A stretch of 64,000 bases of DNA from Papiliotrema nemorosa (taxonomy: Eukaryota; Basidiomycota; Tremellomycetes; Tremellales; Rhynchogastremaceae): NCBI GenBank assembly GCA_032158125.1, contig JASKOT010000002.1:248001-312000 (forward strand), written 5' to 3'. The notes under the pieces are model-generated. The model saw only the letters and a program-made list of their open reading frames with translations. It had not been told where the DNA came from and ran no database searches. The translations under genes and the position numbers were made by a program. Each line of letters opens with the position of its first letter. The first letter of the stretch is position 1. Below are positions 1 through 9,107 of this stretch, piece after piece.

Positions 1-1
1 C

Positions 2-1658
2 CTCAAATTCCCAGCCAAGCAAGCTGTCATGCTTTCCTTCTTGTCCGGTGTTCTGCGTGACGAGGGAGGATACGACTTTAAGCACGCCGTCGTCGAGGCC
101 ATCTTTGACATGATCCGATTCATCAAGGACTGTCGAGAGGCAGCTTTGGCTCACCTGTGCGAGTTCATCGAGGACTGCGAGTTCACCAAACTGTCTGTTC
201 GGATTCTCCACCTTCTAGGTATTGAAGGACCCAAGACACGCAACCCGACCAAGTTCATCCGATACATCTACAACCGAGTCGTCCTGGAAAACGCGGTCGT
301 TCGAGCCGCTGCCGTGTCGTCGCTTGCCAAGTTTGGTGTTTGCGTCGAGGATGCGACGGTCATGAAGAGCGTCAACGTGTTGTTGCGAAGGTGTCTGGAT
401 GACATTGATGACGAGGTCCGAGATCGAGCTGCCATGTACATCAAGGTACTCGAGGAGAAGGCTTTGGCCGATGTCTTTGTCCGAGAGGGTGAGCTGAATG
501 CTTCACAGCGTGTGACATACGCTGACTTTATCAGAGGCCACATTCTCCCTTGCCGCCCTCGAGAGCGAGCTCGTTTCGTACGTCAAGGACGACTCCCGAC
601 ATTCATCCGCATTCGACATCAAGTCGGTTCCCAAAGTGTCACGACAGCAAGCTGCCGCAGAGGCTGCCTCTTCCCGACCGTCCCCGCTCGAGTCGATGCA
701 AGCATCCTCGTCGAAGAATCCCGAACCTTCTCCTGTCGCCACTTCCAACGCCGACGTCCAATCGGCATACTCTACCCAACTGTCAGCCATTCCCGAATTC
801 CAGTCGTATGGACCTGTTCTCAAATCAACCTCGAAGCCGATCGAGCTCACCGAATCCGAAACGGAATACGTCGTTACCCTTGTCAAGCACATTTTCAAGG
901 AGCACGTGGTCTTCCAGTACAACGTTTCGAACACCATACCCGACACAGTCCTGGAGCAAGTCACGGTGCTCATGACGCCTGGACCAGAGACTGGTTTGAC
1001 AGAGGACTTTATCATCCCCATCGCGAGTCTTACTTCAGCCAACGGATCAGGACAGGTGTACGTCTCGTTCACACGAGATGAGCCTGCTGCATATGCTGCT
1101 GGTTCGTTTGCCTGTACATTACAATTCGTCAGTAAAGAGGTCGACCCGACAAGTGGAGAGCCAGAGGAGGAGGGATACCAAGACGAGTATCAGGTCGAGG
1201 ACTGTGACTTGGGCGCGGGAGATGTGAGTCCTTGATCTCCCTAACTTGCTTTGAAATCGTACTGACGCTCTAGTACATCACGCCCACTTATGTCACTTTT
1301 GCGAGCGAGTGGGACAAGCTGTCAAGCGCCAGTGCAGTCACCGAGACCTTTGCGCTGTCTTCTTCGGAATCTCTTCGAGGTGAGCCTCCACGCTCAGCTC
1401 GCTTCGTATATTCGCTAACGTGTAGACGCCTGTAAATCGCTCATCGAGGTGCTCAACATGGAGGCATTGGGCGGAACAGAATCACCTACTTCAAATTCGG
1501 TGCACACGCTCAACCTGTCGGGTATAGTCTCTGGGGGTGGAGGAAAGGTCTTGGCCAGATGCCGAATGACTTTTGCCTCGGGATCAGGTGTAACGTTGGA
1601 GCTGGCGGTAAGGGCGGAGAAGGAGGAAGTGGGTAGGTTGGTCATGGCTGCTATTTAG
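2..1658 (+). CDS. SEC21: Coatomer subunit gamma (gamma-COP), 5' end missing
   Basis: Gamma subunit of the COPI coat, which acts in Golgi-to-ER and intra-Golgi vesicle traffic. The left edge cuts the gene, and about 504 C-terminal residues remain in exons 2-488, 535-1223, 1274-1379 and 1426-1658. The first exon is typical alpha-solenoid trunk (motifs such as ILHLLGIEGPKT and FIRYIYNRVVLEN). A Ser/Pro/Ala-rich linker follows at about 620-780, then the appendage domain starting near LTESETEYVV. Introns are 46-50 bases with GT-AG ends, and joining them restores one open frame to the TAG at 1656-1658. Family identity is clear from the trunk sequence; the missing N-terminus lies outside the window. 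Confidence 0.95.
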
Positions 1659-1727
1659 AGTCGCAAAGCAGACAGCTACTTGCGGAAGACAATTTTCGTT
1701 GTGATATATGCATTCGGATATCAGGAT

Positions 1728-1777
1728 TAGCACATGAGGGGAACATATGAGCCTAGCACATGAGGGGAACATATGAG
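1728..1777. repeat. Two-copy 26-base tandem repeat in the SEC21 3' flank
   Basis: A 24-base unit (TAGCACATGAGGGG followed by AACATATGAG) occurs at 1728-1751 and again unchanged at 1754-1777, with a two-base spacer. It lies about 70 bases past the SEC21 stop and before the next gene's ATG at 1944, so it is in the 3' UTR or intergenic. It looks like a simple recent duplication. Confidence 0.85.
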
Positions 1778-1943
1778 GTGGAGGTGCTCTGCGAGTTACT
1801 CGTAGATCGTACAGGTGACTGGGTTATAGGTAAACTCTTTCTTCGTCAATCAACTATCCATCGCCCTCAACCATGCTCGACGCCTTTATTATCCCCTCAA
1901 GAAGGTAGCACAGACTGCTCAGTAGCTCATAATTGCACATAAC

Positions 1944-2925
1944 ATGTCGGCCAAACAAACCACTCCTACCCTCATCCAAGTCCCACACCTATTTTCAATC
2001 GTCGAGCCGGGTATATACCGATGCGCCAGTCCCACTTCGTCTCAAGTGAGTTGGGGCGTCCTTGAGCCCCGCCGCGGCACTCTATATGACATTTGAGTAT
2101 CTCGAGCTGACATGTAGGTGGCTTACCTCGCTCAGTTGAATTTGAAGACTATCATTTCGTTGACTCCGGAACATCCTATAAAGGCCCTGCTATCATTCGC
2201 AAGGTCTTCCAATATAGATTTCGTAAGTCCTCCCTGTGTCTTGCATCCCTTGACCAGCACCTCGCTGCCTGCTCGTTGAGGTCGCGTTCTCTGGGTTATA
2301 CTCCAGAAGGGTGACACCTCTCTGCGTGAGGCGAAGACACCGATTGGCACTTTTGAAAGATAACTACGAAAGAAGAGGCTGATTTGTAGATCCATCTAGG
2401 TCTGAACCAATGGAGACCTATAACAGACTGGAAACCTGTCCGAGATGAATCTGTCAAGACGGCCTTAGAGATGATTCTGGATGTGAGAAATCATCCTATA
2501 TTGCTTGTCGACCCGTGAGTCAACCCGATCCTTACCTTCACCCCGTCCACACACATATGAGGAGGAAAGAATTGAGGTGAGGCTGATGCTAGTCTCGGTA
2601 TACATCAGACTGGATGTGTAGTGGGCGCTCTGAGAATCTTACAAGGATGGAACTTTGCCTCGACACTTATAGAGGTGAGTTCTATGTCCCACCTCGTACA
2701 AACGCGAACAGAGCGGAGCGACTGACGTAGTAGTATAGAGCTCATTCTGGGCCTACGAAACATCGTTATTCCGACGAGCAGTACATAGAGGTCAGCTGCG
2801 AACTCTTCTTCCGTCATCATGAGGCCGAGCTGATGTCGTAGCTGTTTGATCCGGATTTGGTCAATATACCTGAGAAAGAGTACCTCCCTTCTTGGTTCCA
2901 TTTGGGCGATGAAGCAGACGACTAG
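1944..2925 (+). CDS. PFA-DSP family protein lacking catalytic Cys and Arg (OCA/Siw14-like pseudophosphatase)
   Basis: About 184 residues in six exons: 1944-2045, 2118-2222, 2390-2514, 2593-2674, 2734-2790 and 2842-2925. Exon lengths sum to a whole number of codons. The fold signature is the plant-and-fungi atypical dual-specificity phosphatase family (Siw14, Oca1/2/4/6): early IYRCASPTS, then LNLKTIISLTPE, then TGCVVGALRILQGW, then EQYIELFD near the end. Active members carry HCxxGxxRTG in the P-loop. Here the segment reads VDPLGIHQTG, so the catalytic Cys is Asp and the Arg is Gln. Yeast Oca4-type proteins are thought to be similarly degenerate, so a structural or scaffold role is likely. The acceptor at 2732-2733 was chosen because it restores the conserved EYR..SGP..EQ segment. 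Confidence 0.85.
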
Positions 2926-3134
2926 ACATGTGCCAATATCGTGATTGGATCTCCGCCTTGTCTATCTCCACTACCTCGAACAGAGCGCGAGACTCGTAGA
3001 ATCATCGGCACTTCAACGTTGAAAAGCCTGACCCTCATAGCCATATGATACATGAATAGTGTCTTCTGACTCCACTCTGCCAATCTATCCCCGGAATCCC
3101 TCCCCTCGGTGCCCATCCGTATCTTGCTCCTCGT

Positions 3135-3602
3135 CTATCGTCCAAAAGAGCCGGAAGCTTGAGCAGCCCCACCCATCGTCTGCATCCTTTCCCCAACAAC
3201 CTTGTTCACCTCGAAAAACTTTGCACTACATCGATCTATACATACCGCCTCGCCCTTTAAAAGTTCAGGTTCGGCATATCGGTGAGATTGGGGGTTTGGT
3301 TGGATGCATTTGGCGTGGCAGGATGAGACTAGTCGGTTGCTTTTATGAGCTTTGTCTGGTGGATGAGGGGAATTAGAAGGAGATGGACATGGAGAGGAAT
3401 ATATCCCAGTGATGATAGGCGATGTGGATGGAAGCTGGAGTATTACTCACAAGACATCAGTGATCATGTCCAGCTCTGCTACTGCCATCTCCATCTTGGC
3501 CGGGTCGACCGAGTTGGGGTCTTGCTCTGAGAGGTCAGGAGGACGTGGGTGGTCTTTAGGGAGTCGCTACGTACTAGCTCCACCGCCGAATAAGAAGGAC
3601 AT
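3135..3602 (-). CDS. TIM10: Mitochondrial intermembrane-space chaperone Tim10
   Basis: A 102-residue small Tim protein. Tim9-Tim10 hexamers escort hydrophobic precursors across the intermembrane space to the TIM22 or SAM machinery. Three exons on the minus strand (3602-3575, 3526-3451, 3339-3135) join to exactly 103 codons including the stop. The twin CX3C motif is present as CHAKC (residues 42-46) and CIDRC (68-72), followed by AKFFEVN. The N-terminus MSFLFGGGA and the segment DMITDVFNRLVSSC match the family. The spacer between the cysteine pairs is 21 residues, about five longer than in yeast Tim10. No exon is long enough to stand out as an open frame, so the gene is easy to miss. It is convergent with the gene ending at 2925. 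Confidence 0.9.
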
Positions 3603-3845
3603 GCTGTTTAGATACTAGGGGTGACGGACTGTTGCTTTGCCGTGCAGAGTGAGAAGAGTGTTGCGTGTCGTGCGAGTGTGTGCTGCTCGATACCTTTGAA
3701 TGATGCTGGAAAAGCGTCGAAATCGCAGCCAGCTCGCAAGACTAAGCGGCAACATTTTTGATCCCGCCGCACACAGAGCCTTGTCAAAGCACATCATACC
3801 TATGCATCGTCTATCTATGTACATATGCCTGCTCCCTGCTACTTC

Positions 3846-5081
3846 TCAAGCAGCAATGGCAGTCCCAGTCTTGCCGGTCAGCAACCTAGCACCCTCTGGG
3901 GCATTTTGATTGTTGGGTCCAAACCAATGAGGGAAACCCTAAACCCGTCAGTCTACCGCCACACGGTCTGCCAAAGGACTCTGCACTCACAAAGTCGGTA
4001 CCCCATGGAGGACTGTTGATTCGTTGTTGTTTTCCATCGGCCGCAAGTTTGTTGAGAGCCTCGATATCTTCTTGATCCAACTTGACAACGTTCAAGTTGG
4101 ATTCGATCCGAGAGGGAGTGACGGATTTGGGCAAGACGCAAACACCTCGTCCGATTTGGTAAGAGATGAGAGCGGTAGCGGGAGACACGTTGTGTTTCTC
4201 TGCAATCTTGATCAATGCTGGTTCTTTCGACAATGGAGAGCCTGACATGAGCGTTGTACAAAGTGTGCCAATTTGTCAAATCTTACCGGTGGAACCTAGA
4301 GGAGAGTAAGCCTGAATGAGGATACCCTTGTCGTCGCAGTACTTTTTCAATTCGTGTTCCGGGTTATAAGGGTGGTTCTCGATCTGATTGACGGCAGGAA
4401 CGACTTTCCAAGTCTTTGACAAGTGCTCGATGATTGGGATACCGGCATTGGAGATCCCGATGGCTTTCGCTTTCCCCGAAGCGAGGATAGCCTCCATTTG
4501 CTTCCAGGTATCAGCTTGGTCCCACTCCCAATCGATGTTTCGAGATCCGTCGGGTTTGGTAGGGAAGAGCTCTGAAGTGCCATTTTGGACAGTTCGACTG
4601 TTACGTCAGCGCAAACACACGCAGGTGAGGGTGAAGATGGGATCGCGGAGTGCACTCACATGGGCCAGTGGACGAGGTACAAGTCGAGGTAGTCGGTTCC
4701 GAGATCTTTGAGGGTCTTGTCGAGCGACTCGGCGACTCTGTCATGGTAGACACACCAGCTGGATGTCAGTTGAAGTCTCTAGGTCTTGTATTCATGCTCA
4801 CACTTTGGAAGTCAAGAAGAGCTCTTCTCGGGGAACACCACTATCCTTGATACCCTGTCCAACTTCCTCTTCGTTCTGCCCATCAGCTCAAACTCCCACT
4901 CTCAATCACAGAGTGCCCAGCTGACCTGGTAACACAATGCACCGTCGATATGCCTGTATCCAGATTTGATAGCGTGGGCGACGGCTTGTCGGACTTCTCC
5001 AGGTTTAGCCTGCCATGTACCCAATCCAATAGCGGGGATCGAAGCGCCAGTGTTGAGCTTGAAATTTGGGACTCCAGACAT
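3846..5081 (-). CDS. Aldo-keto reductase (Gcy1/Ypr1-type)
   Basis: Cytosolic NADPH-dependent aldo-keto reductase that reduces aldehydes or ketones; the exact substrate cannot be read from sequence. The start [21 protein letters not shown] is the usual AKR opening. The tetrad is visible: Asp46 in GYRHIDGA, Tyr51 in ALCYQ, Lys in LFLTSK, and His in YLVHWP. Further on are [26 protein letters not shown] and the cofactor segment [13 protein letters not shown]. The C-terminus after the last intron is [10 protein letters not shown] with the TGA at 3846-3848. At least five introns of about 40-60 bases interrupt it. Glycerol dehydrogenase-like or D-galacturonate reductase-like activity are both possible. 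Confidence 0.9.
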
Positions 5082-5610
5082 GTTGAAGTTGAGAATCTTA
5101 TCAATTGCTTTTATGAGGTTTGATTCAGAGGTGAAGGAGAAGATGAGAGATCAATGTAGAACAATTCCAAGTTATGAGCCAAGGATATAGCTACATGGCA
5201 AATGACGGGGATTATCAACTTCAGCTTCACGGAGCAAGGGCGGCCCGGACATTCCGGTCCGGCTACCCGGGAATTATCAACCCACGCCCTTCGCACCGGC
5301 AGGTTTTTATCAAACCCATCCTGGCGACCTTGGCCAGTGGTCTATGCATCGCACGAGGGCGTATAAGCCTGCACGGCTGCGCTATGTCAAGTTTGGTCTC
5401 AATGTCCAGCTCTGTATATCTCATCTTATTGTTTGATATAATGCTGCGAGGACTGCCAGAGCTTGAGTTTTGCAATTCAGACAAAATATCTCCGCGACTG
5501 ATCCGTATCGGACATTGGCATGACGCGCAGATTTCAAGCTACACGGCGGAAACGGCCTCCCAGCTCAAGACCTCGCGCATCAACGTTTTTATCGACTGAT
5601 GATGGAATTA
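5082..5610. promoter_or_regulatory. AKR upstream region with CCGGA-CAT-TCCGG palindrome
   Basis: This 529-base stretch is the promoter of the aldo-keto reductase (start 5081) and the 3' flank of TRL1 (stop 5611). I see no gene in it. At 5245-5257 is a perfect inverted repeat CCGGA-CAT-TCCGG, followed directly by another TCCGG (5258-5262) and by CCCGGG at 5266-5271. Everted or inverted CGG triplets are the usual target of fungal Zn2Cys6 regulators, so a binding site is plausible; that role is inferred. Confidence 0.4.
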
Positions 5611-8537
5611 CTAAAACATGCCCCGAATTCTACCTTCCCCATGTACACCCTGCACGTTGATCCACCTGACCGGTCCTCCACCCTCCACAGCTTCTCCCGC
5701 TTCCCCACTCATCGCGCCTCGCGCCACGGCCTCCCGTGCCACCCTGACCACTCCCCTACTCTCAAACGCCTGGATACTCTCGTCCTTTGTGCCCACAGTC
5801 ACGTGCAGATGCAGCGACACCTCGTCCGGCAAGACTAGCTCCGGCGCATTTGCATCGGATTTCGGGTGAAGTCGATCCAACGCCAAAGCCATCGCTCGGT
5901 CGTCCCATACCAACGAGGTGATATTGAGATCGTACATGGTCGAAGTAGGTGATTCAGCAAGACTCTTGCAAGTGTTCCAGAGAATCTCCGCAGGCCCTGC
6001 TTCCTCCGACTGGTTCGCTTCTTTTTCCGTTGCGACGGTCTTTTCGTGGACAAGGGTGATATGTGGTTTTGCGGTGAAGCGGTCTACCGTTCTCAGGTGG
6101 CCAACGAACGCCTGAGCGCTCTCATTTGGATCAGAGGAAAGGATCGCCTCGACTGTTGCTGGCAAGTCGATTTCTGGCGCGACACCAAAGTATCGGATCG
6201 GTTTCCCCATCGTCGCAGTCGGCGGACGGTATGGCGTCGTGACCCTGTACTCATCGGCGGCCCGAAGAGCATTATCAATGTCAGCATCGGACGGACGACC
6301 GACCCCTAGCACCTTGACGAGGTGATCGACCACCTCGCAAAGGATCTGCCGGCTGGTAGACTCCATTTGCACAGTAAGTGTATTGTCAAATAGAGCAGGA
6401 TCTGGCGCTGTCCATTTTCGCAGAAAGTTGCCTACGACCGCTTCGTGCTCTGCTTCCACCGTCAAATCAGGTCGCAAGGTCTGGTGATTGTCGCCCCTTT
6501 TGACGACTCGCTCGGAGCAAATTCGCAGTAAGCGATGATACGGCTTGCTCTCGACATCCCAGATGAGGCCAATCAGGTGCAAATCGTAATTTCGCATCGA
6601 CTTCTCCTTCTGCAAGTTGACAAGCTCATCATAGTGTTTGACAATGTGGTTGTTCCTGGCAGCTCAGCGATCGGTCATGAGAATCTCATGCCAGCTCACC
6701 TGTCGGCATATACGACATCGTTCTTCTGGAACAAGGCGGCGATATTAGCGAGGAATGTCGGCGCGATGCGCTTCGTTGTCACGTCGTCACTCTGTGTGTG
6801 CGCAAAGCCAAATAATCGGGAGAGAGCGACACCAATCAGCGTTTTACCTGGTAAATCAGAATGTGAGTGCTATCGCATGCCTCATCGACTCACCACATCC
6901 GGGCACGGCGATTGGGACGATCATGTACTTTTTGAGCAGACTAGATCTGTCAACCTCTGGTGCGGCCGGTTTGCCTCTTGATCCCGCTTTCAACTTGAAA
7001 TTTCCGGCTTTAGCTCCCTTCCAAGCTTGCGCTCCTGAGCTCTCTGTCCATTCCAAGAATCTCTCCCGAACTCTAACGACCCCTCTGTCGTAATTGTCAA
7101 ACAGAGCCGGATTGCGCTTCATCTCTTCTGCTGCCCAATCTGCGTATAGCGCGACTTCCGGTCGCTTCACCTTTGATCTGACCTTTTTCCACACCTCCGC
7201 TTCCTTTTCTGGCGAGACCGATTGGAGAAGCGGTAGCATTGTCCGCGTCATCTCCCTCCATTGTCGGTATAGCAGGTATGGTTCATCAAACTTGACCTTG
7301 AAGAAGAAAGGGGCGCCAGGTTTGTATGGTGGTTTACCGGGTCCAGTCTCGTCTCCCACCTCGCACCGCACCACGAAGCCTTCGATCATATCCCCCTCCC
7401 AGCTCCCCGAATGCGCTATATCGTCTGTGAATCGCTTGACCTCGTCGAGCGATTCCAGTTCGACGTATTTTGTGGGGATGAAGCCAAATTCTTCGGCGAA
7501 CGAGGTGACTTGTGATGGAGGGGCGGTGGAGAAGTGAGGGGTGTTGTGGTTGAGACCGTGAAGATGTAGACCCGTCCAGTATTCCGGGGTAGCTATGACA
7601 TGCTCCTCGAACGAATCATCGCAGAGCTGCAGATGTCAGCAGGCTACTTGGAGGTCAATCGTCACGAACCTCAAGCACAGCAGTTGTATTGCTCTCCCAT
7701 AGACGTCTAGCCAGGTGTTTCTCTGTCTTTCCCGCCTTTTGGAGAGTCCGTCGCAACCACCTCCGACCGACCTCGGCATGAGCTTCAGCCTCCTTTTCGT
7801 CCGTCTCCTCTTGCTGAGGCAGTTTTCCCTTCTGCTTCTGAACGTCCTTGGACGCTTTTACAGGAGTCGAGTCTTGTCCACCGGTTACACTGAGACCCTC
7901 CATCGACTGAGCGACCTTGGCCACCTCTCCCTCTGCTTCTGTCGTAGTGCCAAGAGAGTGCTTGGAGGCGACAATGACATGTTCGGGTGTCAAGGCAGAG
8001 ATCAGGATCAAACATCCATTAGACTTGAGTGTGAGCCTGTATGGTCCTTTGGTGTGCCTTTTCATATGTTCCCACTGTGTGATCAGCCACACACCCGATG
8101 CAAGCGTCTCCACTTACGTTGGTCCAGTCCACTTCGTCGATATTGAAGAACTTGTCGTAACCCCTAGCAACGATCCTCTGCCTCGGCTGTTCATTCCACT
8201 GTCCTTCACAGTCTTCAGCCTTCCTTGGGACCTCTTCACCCTCCTCCACCTCTTGTGTGAATAGACCTCTGGCCAAGGTCGGGAATTGGTTGGAAGCGCT
8301 GAAATATAGATGCTCGGTCATCTTCCAGCTTGTAATCCGCCTATCCTGGTGCGTACTGCTTCCTTCTCCTTTATCATTTTGCGCATATATCTCCGCGGGA
8401 TACACGTGTACAGTCGGCCGGACAGCTTTTGGGTTCACCGCTCGAAGCTTGTGAAGAGAAGCAATGAGGTCGGCAGTGGATGCAGGATGCCGGTCAGTCG
8501 TCCAAGCTTCATTGCTTTTGCCTTTTCCTCCAACCAT
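5611..8537 (-). CDS. TRL1: Fungal tRNA ligase (ligase-kinase-cyclic phosphodiesterase)
   Basis: Trl1 joins tRNA halves after intron excision and, in fungi, the HAC1-type mRNA of the unfolded protein response. Five exons (8537-8118, 8074-7670, 7626-6894, 6847-6700, 6655-5611) give 917 codons including the stop, so 916 residues, close to yeast Trl1. Domain order is visible. The N-terminal adenylyltransferase has KSNG as the nucleotidyl-lysine motif (yeast KANG), then FVVRCE and FFFKVKFDEPYL. The kinase P-loop VPGCGKT is split by an intron. The C-terminal cyclic phosphodiesterase has its two HxT motifs as PHITLVHE and LHVTVG. All three activities look intact. It is divergent from UFD4. Confidence 0.95.
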
Positions 8538-9107
8538 GATTTAAAAGTACGCAGCAACACGATGCCTGGGTCAGCGCGAGCTTGTATACAGCGTGAGACG
8601 ACGGATATACAGTACACCAAAGGCCATCTGGCAACTTTTGTGACTCGGTGAAATCTGAAACCCCTTACCCCACAACCCTTCCCCGCGAGGGTTGATTTGT
8701 AATCGAGTCCCGGTGGCGATTACAAACGGGGTCGGACAGTTCCTACCCGGTTTGTAATCAAGCATTACAAAAATCGCATTGGCCACCCGGTCCAGTTCGG
8801 TGGAAGCCGCACGGGTCTCGCACGCCTTGATCGTCACGAACACCCCCTTCCAGACACCCTCCTTCCTTGACACTCTCCATCACCTTCTTACCCCTCTCTT
8901 CCTCTTCTCCACTCCATGCGTGATACGTACCGGTGAGAAGAGCTCACTTCATTAAGCAAGGAAGCATCAGATCGCTTTCACCACTTGGACGATACAACTC
9001 ACATACCTCGCTTTCCCAGGCGACCACGAGTCACCCGCTCGTTTGATCGCATCGCCTATCTCCCTCTCTTCCACCATACTGTGGCTCCGACTTGAAAAGG
9101 AGTTCAG
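8538..9107. promoter_or_regulatory. TRL1/UFD4 divergent promoter with two inverted TTTGTAAT repeats
   Basis: This 570-base region separates the start codons of TRL1 (8537, minus) and UFD4 (9108, plus), with no gene inside. At 8696-8726 TTTGTAATCG and CGATTACAAA flank an 11-base spacer as perfect 10-base arms. At 8751-8771 TTTGTAAT and ATTACAAA flank a 5-base spacer. The four identical half-sites in 76 bases suggest a dimeric DNA-binding protein. I do not recognise the factor. Confidence 0.6.

Noticed and set aside
2046..2389. Phosphatase homologue as a pseudogene because of altered active site
   Set aside because: All six exons splice in phase and other family motifs are conserved, so it looks like a maintained catalytically inactive protein.
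3615..3824. 69-codon minus-strand open frame upstream of TIM10
   Set aside because: It lies in the short gap between TIM10 and the AKR stop, has no conserved features and probably represents the TIM10 promoter and leader.
8690..8730. Possible tRNA-like segment with AATCGAGTCCC
   Set aside because: The pairing seen is an extended perfect inverted repeat of TTTGTAATCG, not a cloverleaf; it is better explained as a regulatory palindrome.
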